Notes: generated from the letters alone by a model not told the origin. Counted from the stretch's first letter, positions 51,454 through 64,000 are shown. The stretch: 64,000 nt of DNA from Tyto alba (GCF_018691265.1 NW_024881282.1:26128899-26192898); one strand, 5' to 3'. Program-made: numbers and translations.

Positions 51454-54400
51454 CTGGCAGGGGCATAAAATAAGAATAAATGAAATTAGGCTGTGTGTGA
51501 AATGCAAAGCTAATGAAAACCATGAGTTTTTATGTGGCCTGCAAATACCAGGGATAATAAATGTTCAGACCAAATTAAACCTGTTCTGTCTCAGTCAGGT
51601 CTGAAAGGTTGAGCCCACAACGTAGCTAAATGTTTTTAAAAGTGCATTTCCCAAACCTTAAGAGGTAGCGTGACATCATCAAGCAGATACAGTACCATAT
51701 ATATGGATGCCATATGTTCTACTTCTGGATGCTATTAATTGCACCCTTTAATAGATTCAAATTTCAAGCCAAATACCAACTGACCTTCCCCCCACCCTTC
51801 TCAAAGTATAAATCTGTTTCTATAGGCAAGGCAGAGATGCATACGCTTGTCTTTGATTTGACCTAATGAAGGCTGATACACACTCACCCATGTTCAAGTC
51901 AGTGCAATCGGCTAACAAAGATGGACTGTGATGAAGTTGTCAGACAAGAGAAAAACAAACACTGAAGGGAGCCAGCCCAGCTCTTTGATATCTCCTCATG
52001 CTGCTCAATGGATGTTCTTAGGGAGAACGCTGAAGAGCTCTGACGGAAAGACCCGTTCAGCTTGACCACCCTGTCTCCTCCTGTTAACCAAGGTCTATTG
52101 AATGAAAGGCCCCACTAGTTTTATCTAGGTCTATCTAGAGGATCTAGGAATGGGAAAGAAGAACACTTATTTGATAGGCCTTACTATTTTGATCAGTTTC
52201 TGCCACTATTGAGAATGCAAGTTTTAGTAAGATGGCTGTAACTTCTAGCCACATCCCTTCTTCTGCTTTTCTGGCACATTTGCAAGGTGGAACTGCAACC
52301 CTGGTAAGGGCAGCCCAAGTCTAACAATTTCAAGCACGGGACTGGGTTTCGCTGTTTTCTTAATTACAGGGTATTAGACTGCAGTCCCTGAAATCGCTGT
52401 AAAATTGCAAGTTCAACAGGATGGCCTTGATTCAGCAAGAGCACTTTGACACATAGTTAGCTGCCTATCTGAAGCAGCTCTGCCTTCTTCAGACATGGCC
52501 TGCGATTTTTTTGGAAAAAGTAAAATGGGAAAAGGCAGGTGGCTAGTAAGATGACATACAAAATGCAAACAAATATCTGATCATGGCACTGGAGGCAAAG
52601 ATAACTTTGAGAACTGAATAGGTTTAACTGCTAAGGCTTGTAAAATTTGTCCCTGGTATGAAAATCTCCATTTAAAAGAATGCAGCCAAAAGGTTATTCT
52701 GCTTCAAAGGATTTATTGTTTTCTCTTGAGATATACATGACTGATTTCTCTAGAAAATTTACCAGTTATAGTGTGAGCCTCATAGGACAGCAGAGACGTA
52801 TTTATAGCCAACATATTTTTGAGAACAAAATGAAAACTAAATCCATCATACTGGTGCAGAATAGCATTATAGCAATCCATGCTCTGAGATAATGCAATCA
52901 GCATTCAATAATGATGTAACAGAGACAGAAAGATGGACAAGAGTACAGAGCTACTATAGCAAATGGATTTAGTTAGGCTAAATTGCTGAACTATTATTTT
53001 TGTGTCTAGAACTTACATAGCACTACTTTAAAGGGGTAAAATAATGAACTTCGATAAGTTCCTCCCTGAATTTTAAATAATAATTGCTACAAAATCTAAC
53101 ACTTCTAATCTGCTGAGAAATTCTCTGTTTACTGCTAATCTTTCAGTTAAGAGCTCTAATTAGTATTTTCAATGCCTTCTATGTTTCTTAGCCTTGAACC
53201 AATTCAGTTTTTGATTATTTTTTAATGTGAAACAGAAGAATACCTAGATCTTTTGCACACAGAGAATATACTGCATACAGTATGTAATGCTGTGTGAAAA
53301 TTGAAAAGAATGGCATACATTACCATTCTATAAAATACAGATTTCCATTTAAAAGATTTTTTATGCTTAGAGGAAATAGGCATTTATTTAAAGTTTAAAC
53401 CACATCACATCATCCTGTGGTAACAGATACTCTCCTCTGAGAAAGTTAAACATTTCTGGTCGAATAAATGAAAATACTGGTATTCAATTCAAAATTTATT
53501 TTTAAAAGCTGTTACGTGAGAATGGTAAATGTATATGTAAAAACTGAAAGTATTTAAAATTAGGTAAGTTACACAGAAGAGAATACTCTTGAATAAAAGT
53601 TTTGTTTGGAAATTTAGCCTAGGATACTGCATATCTTAAAGGACAAAATTCTAAAATTGCAAAACCAGTTACGTATTTAAATATCAGGACATATTTTAAA
53701 AGTTGTCTTTAAAAAATAAAGCCCAAGATACTAGTTTTCTGCTATTGTTGGGGAAACTTTGGGGGCTTTTGTTTAAATGTATTTGTTTAAATATACATGA
53801 AGGTACTTCCTGCCTCAATAATAAAAAATGTTAAGCTAAAAAACCCCGATGATCTCGCTTAATCCAGCACCTTACGCTGTAGTGTGTAGGACCAAATACT
53901 TCTGGCTTCCGAACTCTTCAGAAACTTCCGGAGATCTTTTGAGACTATGTTTTGCTTTACATTTTTATCCAAAGTCTCCCCTGAATTTGATCCAACCAGT
54001 CTTTGTAAAGACATGCTTGTAGACTCAGGGGCATTATTGTGGTTACTCTCCTGGGCTGAGAAATTCAGAGACTTTCTCACCCAAAGCGCTTATTGAATAA
54101 AAATGTATGAAGTCACAGAGAGCCAAAGAAAGGAACATTTGTCTAGTGAAAGAAAAAATACACAGGTCGTATTCTCATGGTTAGTGTTTAACATGTCAGA
54201 ACCACGAGATGGGTCGCTTCTGGCCACAGAGCAGGCACTCACAAGCCCTACAGAACTTGTGAGACGAGGCTTATTCTACCCAATGTTACGAAGACGTTTT
54301 GCACTTCCAGTGACTAATACATCGCTGGACAGTATTGTCACTTTGCATTCTGCACAAATGCTTTTTTTCATTTAATGAGGTCAGGGGTTTTTTTTACCTC

Positions 54401-55941
54401 TAACGAATTCCAAAATACAATAGATTAATGCTTTGGAATGCAGGGGAGATGGCAAGCTAAGTTTGACTATTGACTGCATGTTCTGTAAGTGCAATTTTCA
54501 CCTACTGTACTCTCTTGTGCCTGTGGACATATTCCAAAAATCAGCTTTTTCATTATTATTACTGTTTTTGTAACAAAGGCCTCTTACACACATTGCCTTG
54601 GTTTAATAGACGTATTATTTCATCTACTATTCAGCTGGGTGGTTCGCTGGTGCATGAACCAGTCCATTATGGATTTTCAGGGCATTTCTACTTTAAGCTT
54701 CTCTTTCGATAAATAATAAGAGGATCTGAAGTGCACTTATGCTTCACAGGGCTGCAAATCCCAGATTTTCATTATCACATTTTGACATTTTTTTTCCCCA
54801 GCTCGAGGTGAGAGAGTGAGAACTTTGAGCAGTATATGATAGTAATGGCAACTAAAATGTAAGGATAGTGTTCTTATTTAAGATATGCGGCTGCCCTACT
54901 ACAATCCATATCAGGAAATGTAGAGCTTCTTATCCAGCAGCAGATAAGTGGATTGCCTCTAATAGTTTGGTGCTGATGGGTCTGAAGCACTTCATTAAGC
55001 ACTAATGTATTTTGCATCAACCTTTAGTAATCCTGACACACAGTACCAAATGGTTAACAAGCCGGTTTTGGAAATGCATTTAATTTGAAGTAAAAGAGCA
55101 TTATTTTAAAATCATTGTTTCTGTCACCTATCTAAAAAGGTGCAGTTAGAATCTTTCCAGGATTTTGTCATAGGGAGTGTCTTTATCCTGATTTCTACCT
55201 CTGGATGCTGCAGGATTCCTGAGCCGTGCAGATTTGGTTTTTTTTTTCTTGGAAAACACTGAATTCTGTGTTTATGAACAGACATCCCAAAACTACAACT
55301 GCTTTGATATATATGTCAGATTTGCAGTGGGAAGTGCCTTATTTTAGCTGTGGGGTGATATTTTCTGTCAGGTCAGTAATTATTGGATTGAAGTAACTGC
55401 ATTTTATGAACGCGAGCAGTGACTGTTTTTCTTTTCACTTGTCTTAATTTACTGCTGGCCACCAAATATAGATATATATTCATTTCATTAATAAAAGAAC
55501 ATTATTGTGCATTTTGCCTCTTAGTCCATCCATTATTCATACCATCCAGGAGACTGAACTGGGGATGCAGCTGTTCACGCATTAATCTAAGAAGCCCTTC
55601 CCTTCACTCGCTTTTATTCTGCAGGAGCATATTTGCAATTTGCTTGCAGTTTTTGTGATGCTTTGTTTAGTGTGTGGAATTTCATGGACATGTGTTTTGA
55701 AACGATGGTATTCTTCCAGTACATTCTCTTATATACATGTATGTGTATGCATGTATTTAAATGTTCACACCTAGATAATTTTATCATACTTCCTTATGCT
55801 TCTGGCTAGTGACCTTGATACGTTGAGATATGAAACAGCAGGTTTCCTTACTGTAAAAATGACCATTAAACAATGCTCATGGCATGAGCCAGGCAGCCCT
55901 TCAGTCTGGTCTTTTCTTATTTCTTCCATGGGTTCTTCAGG

Positions 55942-56014
55942 TTATATATATATACATATATATATACACACATATACACATGTATATATAAATATATATA
56001 TATATATGTGTGTG
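55942..56014. repeat. (TA)n/(CA)n microsatellite
   Basis: Alternating TATATA, TACACA and TATGTG units over about 73 bp. Confidence 0.88.
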
Positions 56015-56185
56015 ATTGAGTTACGATTCAAGACACTTTTTGGAGAGTACTTCAAACTTAGCAATGCACCTCAGTCCAGGAGTGAAAGACACATGTTATT
56101 TTTAGTTCCTCAGGCACAAGCTATCACTAAGTCAAGTTACACGGTGATTTGGAGAAGTGCAAATGACCACATCGAGGGGACAAAT

Positions 56186-56262
56186 TAATCGAGTGGATTT
56201 GAACCTAGACCTCCAAATACAAAAGGCCAGTGCTTTAGCACACCATGTAACTTCTGGCATGA
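56186..56262 (-). repeat. tRNA-derived SINE-like remnant
   Basis: The minus strand has a perfect Pol III B box, GGTTCAAATCC, at 56205-56195. An A-box-like TGGTGTGCTAAAG lies 27 bp upstream (56245-56233), the spacing found in tRNAs and tRNA-derived SINEs. The stretch between (GCACTGGCCTTTTG...GGAGGTCTA) resembles a D-arm to variable-loop order, but the acceptor stem does not pair, so it is not a functional tRNA. It may be an old SINE head or tRNA pseudogene; I cannot name the family. Confidence 0.55.
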
Positions 56263-57660
56263 AATTTAGCTAAAATGAAAGTAAAAAAGAAAGAAAACCA
56301 AATCAATTTGATGTATGCTTTGTACTGTATTGGTGAGTGAATACAAAGACAAGTATTCTACACATATAACTGCTGAATTCATACTGCTATATTTAAGTTT
56401 GTGTTTACTCTTTGACATCCCCTCCCTTTTTAGAGACACGATTCCTCAGCTGGTTTCAATTACACGTGGAAGAGAGTTAGTGCCAAGTTGTTTGCATGGG
56501 TGAATTTTATTTATATTTTGTAAATCAGTTGTGGTTTTCTTAGTCAAAGAGCAGGAGAAGAGGTTTTAAATGAGTTTAGATGTTTGCCTGTTTTTACTAA
56601 TATTCATTTTACAGAGGATTTTACAGTATTAAAGGTGGCACCTTACAGATAGCAAGCCTGATTCCCAGCTTCCTTGTCCCATTGTCAAGTCATCTGGATG
56701 TAACTTTTGACTTGAAAGTGTATTATATTCACTTGGGACAGGTGTAAGTAACTTGACAGACACGAAGTAATGGGAATTAGGAATCAAACACAGAGAATGG
56801 AACTATGGGTTTTTCAAATGAGCTATTCAGATACTTTTTAACTGTGACAGTGACAACTGTATTTTAAAAATCAAGTATTTTATGAATTTAGTATTGACTG
56901 GATTGATGATTTTGTTAAGCATCCAAGGTAACTCGTCTCCTTGCTATTGTCATTACACAGATAAAATCATTAATGACTTTCCCATACATTTACTGGGTTT
57001 TATTTTGCTCCTTTAACTTTTATATAGTGCCTGGGGGTATATAGAAAATAACATACGCTAACTTTTCATACTAATCTTATCTATAATACTAAAAGTAGTA
57101 ATATTTTACATTAGATACAACCACTCTGGTGCTCCCCTGATATTCTGAATCAGCCCAGAAAAGGCAGAAAATTCAGGCCATTCTGACAGTAGCAGATTAA
57201 AATAATGTTAAGATTCAAACATAAACCAGAAACAGAAAGGAAATTTAGGATTGAAGAAAACACTGGTAAAATATGTAAAGTATTGCCTTCAAAATGTGCT
57301 TCCATTAGGAGGAACAGATAAAGCAGCTGAAGAAGGCTATGGACAGGAGACTGCAACACTTGGGGCTAAAGAGAAGGCTTGAAATACTTTCATTCAATAG
57401 TTTGGATTACTTACAAGAAAGCCAAAAAACTGGAGGCACGTGAACTGTTAAAAGCCTCAGTTAAGTTCATCTTAAAGAAAAGTTCCTTATAAGAATGGAA
57501 ATATATCAGTTATGATATTTCTAAAGGACAATGCAGGTGCCATTTGGACTTTTTGTGGTCACTGTTGCCAAGATCCAGTAGAGGGAAATTAGAGAAGTTG
57601 AATATATTGGCTTTAACCCTTTCCTAAAGAGATCTATCAGGGCACGTACTGACTTTGGAC

Positions 57661-57680
57661 AAAAAAAAAAAAAAAAAAAA
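57661..57680. repeat. poly(A) tract
   Basis: Run of 20 A. Further homopolymer runs in this intron are at 58919-58949 and 59185-59208 (T on plus). Confidence 0.9.
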
Positions 57681-60399
57681 GAAATCCCAAACATGGTACC
57701 TCTGCTCAGATATGGGTGATCTCTGCTGTCTCTGACTTGAGCTGACACCAGTAATTAGGGGTGAATGAAGACGTGATTGCACCTTTGGCGTTACCCACCT
57801 GCACCAAGGCTGGCTTTCCTGCCTATCAAGAACAAGGTTTCAGCAGCCTTGGGGCAGTGCAGACTGAGGGGGTTTAATCTGGGACCTTCAGGTCTTGTGC
57901 CCTGCTGACTCTGCCTTGGCCTTTTCTGCCCGTCTCATTGCAGGGATGATGTGCCGACAGCATTGGGTGGGCTGCTTTTAAAACACACATCAGTCCGGCA
58001 TCCAAATGATTTTACTGATTTGTCTCCTGTGTTTTTTCTGCTCCTCATATTCAAGGAACATTGTAAGATTTTCCAGGCATTACATCTCATACCTGCTACA
58101 ACAGCTATTACTGTACATTAGGTTTGTTGTATTTTAGTATCTCGAAAAAGTCATGTCACTTTTGCATATATTATCCTACTGAAAGGGAATAAAACAGGAT
58201 ATAGAATGAGTGCTCAGAAATTTGGGACTTTGAGACACTTTGAATAGGAAAGTCTTTTAGGCAGAGAAAGGAAAAGGTTTTCTGGTTGATTGAAAGAGGA
58301 AATAGTTCCATTTAAAAAAGTATTTTAGAAGACTGCTAGAAACTAGGGATGAAAACGATCAAAGGAGTAGGGGAGAAACCACTAGTTTAACACTAACAAA
58401 GGGAGCATTACATTTTCCTCAGGACCTGATTTCATCTTTCACTGTACTTGTGAATTCAGGCTGATTTTCATGGGCCTGTGATAAATTAACTGTTTTAGAG
58501 ATGGGAATTGATGAACCTTTTCATATGCTTTGCATTTGTGCTACTAAAAAGTAAACGCTACATCAAAATGGCTTTATTTAGACTAAAATGTTGGTCACTA
58601 CAGCAATTGCCAGTTTCTTGGAGATGAAAGAGGACCAAACACAGGGCAGTGCTTGTTTGGAGGTACCCCTGGTTACAGCATTTCCTAATTAAGCATCTAC
58701 ACCTAAAAACCCTGCTCTCCCAATTTGCCTTTCCACACTAGGTGCCCTGTTTAGAACGCACTAATTATAAACATTGTTGTTACTGCCCCCAGCTGGAAAA
58801 CAGAGCAGTTTATGTATGAATAAGAGAGATTATCGCCCATCTGCTCCAGTCCATTATTCAGGGATGTGTCATTTTGTATGCTGATGGCAGCCATTACTAC
58901 TGCTTTAGTCAAATGGCCTTTTTTTTTTTTTCTTTTTTTTTTTTTTTTATAGCGTTTATTTATTTACCAAGTTGCAGAATTAGAGTCTTCCCCCCTACCT
59001 CCTCTAAATGCATAAGGTTTGTTTCAAAATCTGGGCTATGCAGTTAAACTGAGTCAAGGCCAAACTGAGAGGAGATGCTCGCTTTTATCACAGGCTCCTG
59101 TTTCTGGTGGTCTGCTCCCCCTGAAGCTGGGGTCTTAAAAGATCCAAACATTGTGTATGGCAAATGGAAAGACAGATTTCCTTCTTTTTTTTTTTTTTTT
59201 TTTTTTTAATGTTTTGGTGTAAAATAAAAATAGTAAAGCAGAGAAGGAGTGCAAGCTGATCATGGATAGCAAATAAACTCCGGGAAGATAAATAAAGCTC
59301 ATGTGAGCTTTCCCCCATTTTACAGAGGAGGCATTAAATTTGCAACTATTTGACAAAGCCCTGCTTGACACAAAATGCCATCTTTCCTTCGGAAGCAGGA
59401 GAGAAAAATTCCTCTAATACTATCCACTCAGCTAAATACCACACTCAGCTGAATCTGGGTGCTCGGGCCCCATTCCCCTCTTCTTCGAAACCAAAAAGCA
59501 CAGATGCTGTGCTGTCATCTCTTGGCTGGGTTACAGGGCTGGAACCTGCGAAGCATGATACCAAGTGACACGACAGACCAGGCAGGTTTTGCCATGTGCT
59601 CGCAGGTCATGGTAGGTTTGCAGTCACCAACGCAAGTGCGATAGGCTGGAATTACAAGTACTGCTGCACACTCGAGCACCTGCAGTGGAAGTGTTTCTCA
59701 ATTCTTGCCAGCCAGCGCTCAGCTGATGGATGGGAGCTAATTTTCTACTTTTGCCTGAAAAATAGGATTATTTTTGTTCTTTCTTTCCCCAGAACATCCG
59801 TATCAGCATCTACTCAACTCTCAGTGTGCGCTCAGGGAACTGCTGTTTTAGGGAAACCATGCCATAGCCCGATCCATGCACTCAGTGAACCGATCCAGGG
59901 CGGCAGCTTTACTTTATTGGAAACACTTGGGGTGACCATCTTTGCTGTTTTGCTAATGTGGTTAATTTGCTGAGTTTTTCCAAATACCTCACAGACAAGT
60001 TTTTAAAGGCTTCAACCACTTCAGTGTTAAAACCCGCAGGTTTTGCAACAAACTTGTAAAAATTCTCCAGCTATCAAAACGTGGGTCTTGTGAGGAATAA
60101 GAAGGAAAAAAAGGCAGCAAATAACCACTTGATGGAAATTCCAGGGCTCTGGATTAATTGAGGAGGTGTGTGGGCCTCGTGTGGGCTACCAGACCTGGAT
60201 GCCTTCTTGCCCCCGCTCCAGAATAGCCCCCTCCCACCCAGACCCCCCCTTTTTATCATACAGGTTAAAGCCAGCTAATGACAACCCTGGCACAGTTACA
60301 CAATGAAGAAAAATATATTCAAAAGACTCATGCAATATTTAAAAAAATCAAATCAAAATAAATAAGTATCAGAAGGGTTTAAAAAAGAAAAGAGAAGGA

Positions 60400-60499
60400 A
60401 TGCATTGTTAGAAACACAAGCTTACCGGCACATACAATGCATTGTATCTCATTGAACTTGGGAGAGTTTCTACGGTCCGTGTTATGTAAATGCATTGTT
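60400..60499. promoter_or_regulatory. candidate enhancer: ATGCATTGT triplet with POU/SOX-like site
   Basis: The nonamer ATGCATTGT occurs at 60400-60408, 60437-60445 and 60490-60498. The middle copy is part of a perfect 12-bp palindrome, ACAATGCATTGT (60434-60445). The last copy overlaps ATGTAAAT (60484-60491), so ATGTAAATGCATTGTT contains an octamer-like POU site directly joined to a SOX-type CATTGTT. It lies about 470 bp downstream of the DCLK1 cassette exon in the gene's direction. Function is inferred only from motif content. Confidence 0.35.
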
Positions 60500-60969
60500 C
60501 AATCTAAGGTAAGGATTGTGTTTAGTGGGTTTAAAATGACAGTATATAGCTCCACATCTCGCATGGAAAAAGAGGAAAATATATGCTGAGAGCCTGTTGC
60601 TGCTCCGTGTGTTTCAAAACAGGAGCGCAGGGGGAGCAGATGCCTTAACAAGCAATAGGGAGGGGGAGGGTGCGTACTTCAGCATATCTAGTAGATTTTC
60701 TATATACACTGTCCTTTTAACTATAGGGGAAATTGATACTGAGCATGTGCGATGAAGAGAAAGCTGGCGATGTGGGTGTGAGGGATGGGTGAAGAAAGGG
60801 AATGAGGGGGTGTGGCATCTCAATCAAGATTAAAACGAAACTGATAAAGCAGCATATGGACCGGATAACAAATCAAAAAGCATGTTTATCCACTGAAGGA
60901 ACTGGTTAATGGAGACTGCCAGCACGTTGCCATGGAAACACTGACTGTTGGCGCTGCACCATCTCATAC

Positions 60970-61043
60970 CTTATCCAATACATTCCTGGTTGTTGGTAGT
61001 AGTCCAAAGACCCTGATCTCTTGATGGTAAACCCGTGGTCCAG
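60970..61043 (-). CDS. DCLK1: DCLK1 74-nt frame-shifting cassette exon
   Basis: On the minus strand a good acceptor (TTTCTCTCTGCTCAG) precedes the exon and a donor (AAG then GTATGAG) follows it. It encodes 24 residues, LDHGFTIKRSGSLDYYQQPG then MYWI, plus the first two bases of an arginine codon. I recognise this as the segment that starts the C-terminal tail of the 729-residue DCLK1 isoform. Length 74 is not a multiple of three, so inclusion shifts the frame of the terminal exon and produces a 43-residue tail instead of 54. That matches the 11-residue difference between the known isoforms. Entry is in phase 0, the same phase in which the terminal exon is entered when the cassette is skipped. 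Confidence 0.96.
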
Positions 61044-64000
61044 CTGAGCAGAGAGAAACGGGGCAACTCAGTGGATCGACATTAGGCTAAAGAATTCAGA
61101 CTCCAGAGCAAGCTGTTCCTTATTTAGTGCATATTTACTGTTTTCACTTTCAGAAGGCACTTATCTAACATCCTAAAGCTATGTACCGGAGACAAAAAAA
61201 GAAAAAAAAAAAAAAAAGTAAAGAAATAAAAGAAAAAGATACTACCTCTGGATTCGGTCTTGCTAAATTTGAAGCCAATTTATTCAAACTAAAATGGAGT
61301 TTGTGAAATAGGTTACTTAATGCATAATGCATTCATTTAAAAGTCTGACAAATATCTTGTTACCTCCAAAGACAGAAGTGCCCTTTTAAGTTGCACATAC
61401 CAGTAATGGAAAATTATCTTTTGCAATTAAACTGAGAGGTTTAATAATTTTTTTAAAAAATGCAGTGCAACCATCACAAGGAGCAGGCTAGACAGACTAC
61501 ACAAGGCTTAAATTAGACTGCTTCATAATCATGGAATGTGTAAAGATGAAAAGAATCAGGTTTTGATACCCCATCAATCATGGTAATTCATTTCTAAAAA
61601 TGCGTTAACCTTGGAGAGTAGGACTACTCAGAGCCATGAATAACATTGTTTATCATTTCAGCTTACACCTCATGCTCAAAAAGATAACAGTACAAAACTA
61701 TTCGGTTTAAAATTGCACCAATTAAAGTCAAAATGGAAATGAACTTAACACTGTGTCCAGGAAAGAGTGCTCATGACATTACCTAAGGAATAGAGATCTT
61801 TTAAGTTAAGTTTATCATTAGCAGAATCATGTGCATAGGAACAAAGAAAATGTGTTGTTTTCACTAACCCTCCTTTGCTGCACTAACAGACAGTGGAGAC
61901 GTCACTTAGATGAGTTAAATAAAATTTAGGGGAAAATATCTTGAGGGAGACACTCTGCCCTCTTTAAAATTGTTTAAAATTGTGATGATTTTCACATTTT
62001 GCCCTATGAAGAGAAAAGGCCATTTTGTGCTTCAATAAGAGCATGGCATATATTTCTAATACTGATGACAGTTTCTAATTCTAAATTCAGAAAAGCAGTT
62101 CAACACATTTCCAGTCACCAACCACTTCAAGGGTAGCTAGGAGCTAACTGCAAATTTAAATTTTTCGTGATGACTCCCCTGCAAGTGTAGAATTTAATAA
62201 TTTATTCCCTTTTGTTAAAACAATGCCACTTTCATCTTATTTAGAATTATTTAAAGGACGTTTCCTGTTTAAAACCATGAGAACCTTGTACCTACAGTTA
62301 ATTTTTTGTTGGTTTAACTACACTAGTCTACTATTGCCATCTACTGGCTTCCTCGTATGCTGCACATAAAATACACAAAAGGGATATTTTCTTCAAAAAC
62401 AGATCAAAAATATTGACCTAAAATCGAACAGCTAAAAGCTAATATAGAGAAAATCGGGAGAGTTGCTTCCTAACGTGAGTTTTAACATTTTTGTTGGTAT
62501 GGAAATCCTGTCATGAGAAACCTGACTGTGGACAATGATCCCAGAACAACACAGACAATAGATGGGAAGTGATTGCCGAGGCACGGGCTCATCTTGAAGC
62601 CAAGCAAAACTCACAGACTAAACTTGGCTTCTCTTCCACATCATCCAAGAAATCCCACCGCTAAAAATGCCACTTGGAATTTGTCATTTTGTTTTAAAAG
62701 TGGCAGAGCGCAGGGCAAGGACCCATCCGCTGCCTTCCCCTCGACGACCTGCCAGCAGTGCCCCCGTTGGGGTCCCCAGCCCAGCGAGGACTCTGCAAGA
62801 GCCAAAGAGCTGCACCAACTCTCTCAGCAGTTTTTCTCTTTTGCTGTCCTACTCGATTCCTGAGAGTCTCCAGCTGGAGTTTACTCCCATTGCCAAGACA
62901 GAGACCTCATATAACCTTAACGGAGGATTATCATTACTCTTTTCCTCTGTTTTAACAATGGCAAAAATACAAGCACAAAAGTGACAACATACAGGCAAAG
63001 CTTTAACACTTCAGACAAGAACACATAGTAAATGATGCTTGGTTCATACAAGGAATTACAGCACACCTCTGGATCGCAGGAGCATTCTTAAAAAATGATT
63101 TTGGCTCTTGGTCACTTTAGCCACTGCCACTAAAGCCCAGAGGATATAGCCACAGAGTATTGATTTGTGGCCAAAGCAAAAAAAAAAAAACAAACCAAAA
63201 ACAAAACCCAAAGAACAGAAGCAAAGTAGGGATGAAGGGATGACATCCTTGGAGAATTGAAGGAAAAAGTCTATTCCCACATTTTAAAAAGACTATGTAG
63301 TAGAATTCCGGTTTTATGTTTTTACTGTAGTATCTTTTATAAACACCATCGCGGAACTACAAAATACTGTTCCTACTGGAAAGCTGTATGAGAAACCTGA
63401 TTCTGCAAATACTTTGGCACATGTTTAAGAGTAATGTGGACATTCTGACACAGACCGGAGAGGCACTAGCCCAGCCCGTCTCCTACAGAGACTGGCCATC
63501 AATGCCTATGACAAGAGTTTAAGAACAGGGCAAGTAAAGTGATCTCTACTCTCCCGTCAGCAAGCAGTGTTTTTTAGGGACTTGTTAATTCTCTTGCTGT
63601 TTTAAAAGCTAGCTCTCCAATTAAAATTTTTTCTGGCAAAGCTATGTTGATTTAAGGGAATTTTTTCCCAACTGACATAGTTATGCTGGCAGAACTTTTA
63701 ATGATGTATTAATGCATCAACAGAGAAGTCTCTTTGCCTGTACAGTTAATTTTGTTTGAGGAATCATCTTCTGCTGCATCAGCAAAGGACCTACTTTGCC
63801 ATACACGCACAACATGTTCATTATGCTAGTTTGTCCAAACTGACAAATCCTTTCAAATGTGGACAAACTTGAAGTCTGGACACATGCACGAGAACTTGCA
63901 GGATGTCTCTGCCCTGTATAGTCAGAGACAACTTTTACTTAGGATTACTGCTTCAACAAAGCAGACGTAAGTCTGAACCAGAGGAGTGAATACAATGTAT
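61044..64000 (-). other. DCLK1: DCLK1 intron upstream of the cassette exon (partial)
   Basis: No exon encoding the end of the kinase domain (expected to contain HPWVND and GKIKKHFNTG) was found, so the preceding exon lies beyond the window. The stretch holds A-rich runs at 61194-61217 and 63178-63207. Two overlapping plus-strand frames near 62573-62984 have no recognisable domain. Confidence 0.8.

Larger units (their letters stand above)
51454..60969 (-). other. DCLK1: DCLK1 intron between cassette and terminal exons
   Basis: The 9.5-kb intron starts GTATGAG (60963-60969, minus strand) and ends CCCCTGCCAG. Open frames on both strands inside it are short and show no family. It contains a TA-rich microsatellite, a tRNA-related element at 56186-56262, poly(A)/(T) tracts at 57661-57680, 58919-58949 and 59185-59208, a CpG-retaining patch at 53850-54400, and a motif cluster at 60400-60499. 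No further DCLK1 exon was found in it. Confidence 0.85.

Noticed and set aside
1..64000. CRISPR array, bacterial operons or a prophage-like system
   Set aside because: The window is clearly vertebrate nuclear DNA; the only regular direct repeats are microsatellites and the ~180-bp tandem array.

Overview
This window is nuclear DNA from a bird, most likely a songbird. The evidence is two CR1 LINE fragments with the avian 3' part of the element, one of them ending in the usual ATTCTATGATTCTATA-type terminus, and three solo long terminal repeats of one avian endogenous-retrovirus family. The DNA is AT-rich, intron- and intergenic-like, and has no bacterial-type gene organisation. The songbird assignment is an inference from the LTR family, not a proof.

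The only protein-coding gene I can support is DCLK1 (doublecortin-like kinase 1), read on the minus strand. Two of its 3' exons are present: the terminal coding exon (51289-51453) and, 9.5 kb upstream, a 74-nt cassette exon (60970-61043). Skipping or including the cassette changes the frame in which the terminal exon is read. This gives two alternative C-termini of 54 and 43 residues from the splice point. Both match the two tails I recall for mammalian DCLK1, and the 11-residue difference equals that between the 740- and 729-residue human isoforms. The exons for the kinase domain and the doublecortin repeats are not visible and should lie beyond 64000.

Layout: 1-46 kb is intergenic DNA, which by mammalian synteny would be the gap between NBEA and the 3' end of DCLK1. 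It holds CR1 fragments (5975-6300, 10960-11612, a probable 3' end at 35786-35850), solo LTRs (7043-8113 plus strand; 12874-13882 and 32519-33410 minus strand), a decayed CR1/L3-like reverse transcriptase fragment (21263-21660), and a roughly 180-bp tandem repeat whose units carry telomere-like CCCTAA variants (28670-29625). Microsatellites and poly(A/T) tracts are scattered throughout. About 46.4-51.3 kb is the probable DCLK1 3' UTR. From 51454 to 60969 and from 61044 to 64000 the sequence is DCLK1 intron. The first of these introns holds a tRNA-related element with a perfect B box (56186-56262) and a cluster of ATGCATTGT motifs with a POU/SOX-like composite site (60400-60499).

The most interesting items are the conserved dual-frame terminal exon of DCLK1, the telomere-like tandem array, and the motif cluster about 0.5 kb from the cassette exon. 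I found no evidence of an undescribed multi-gene system.
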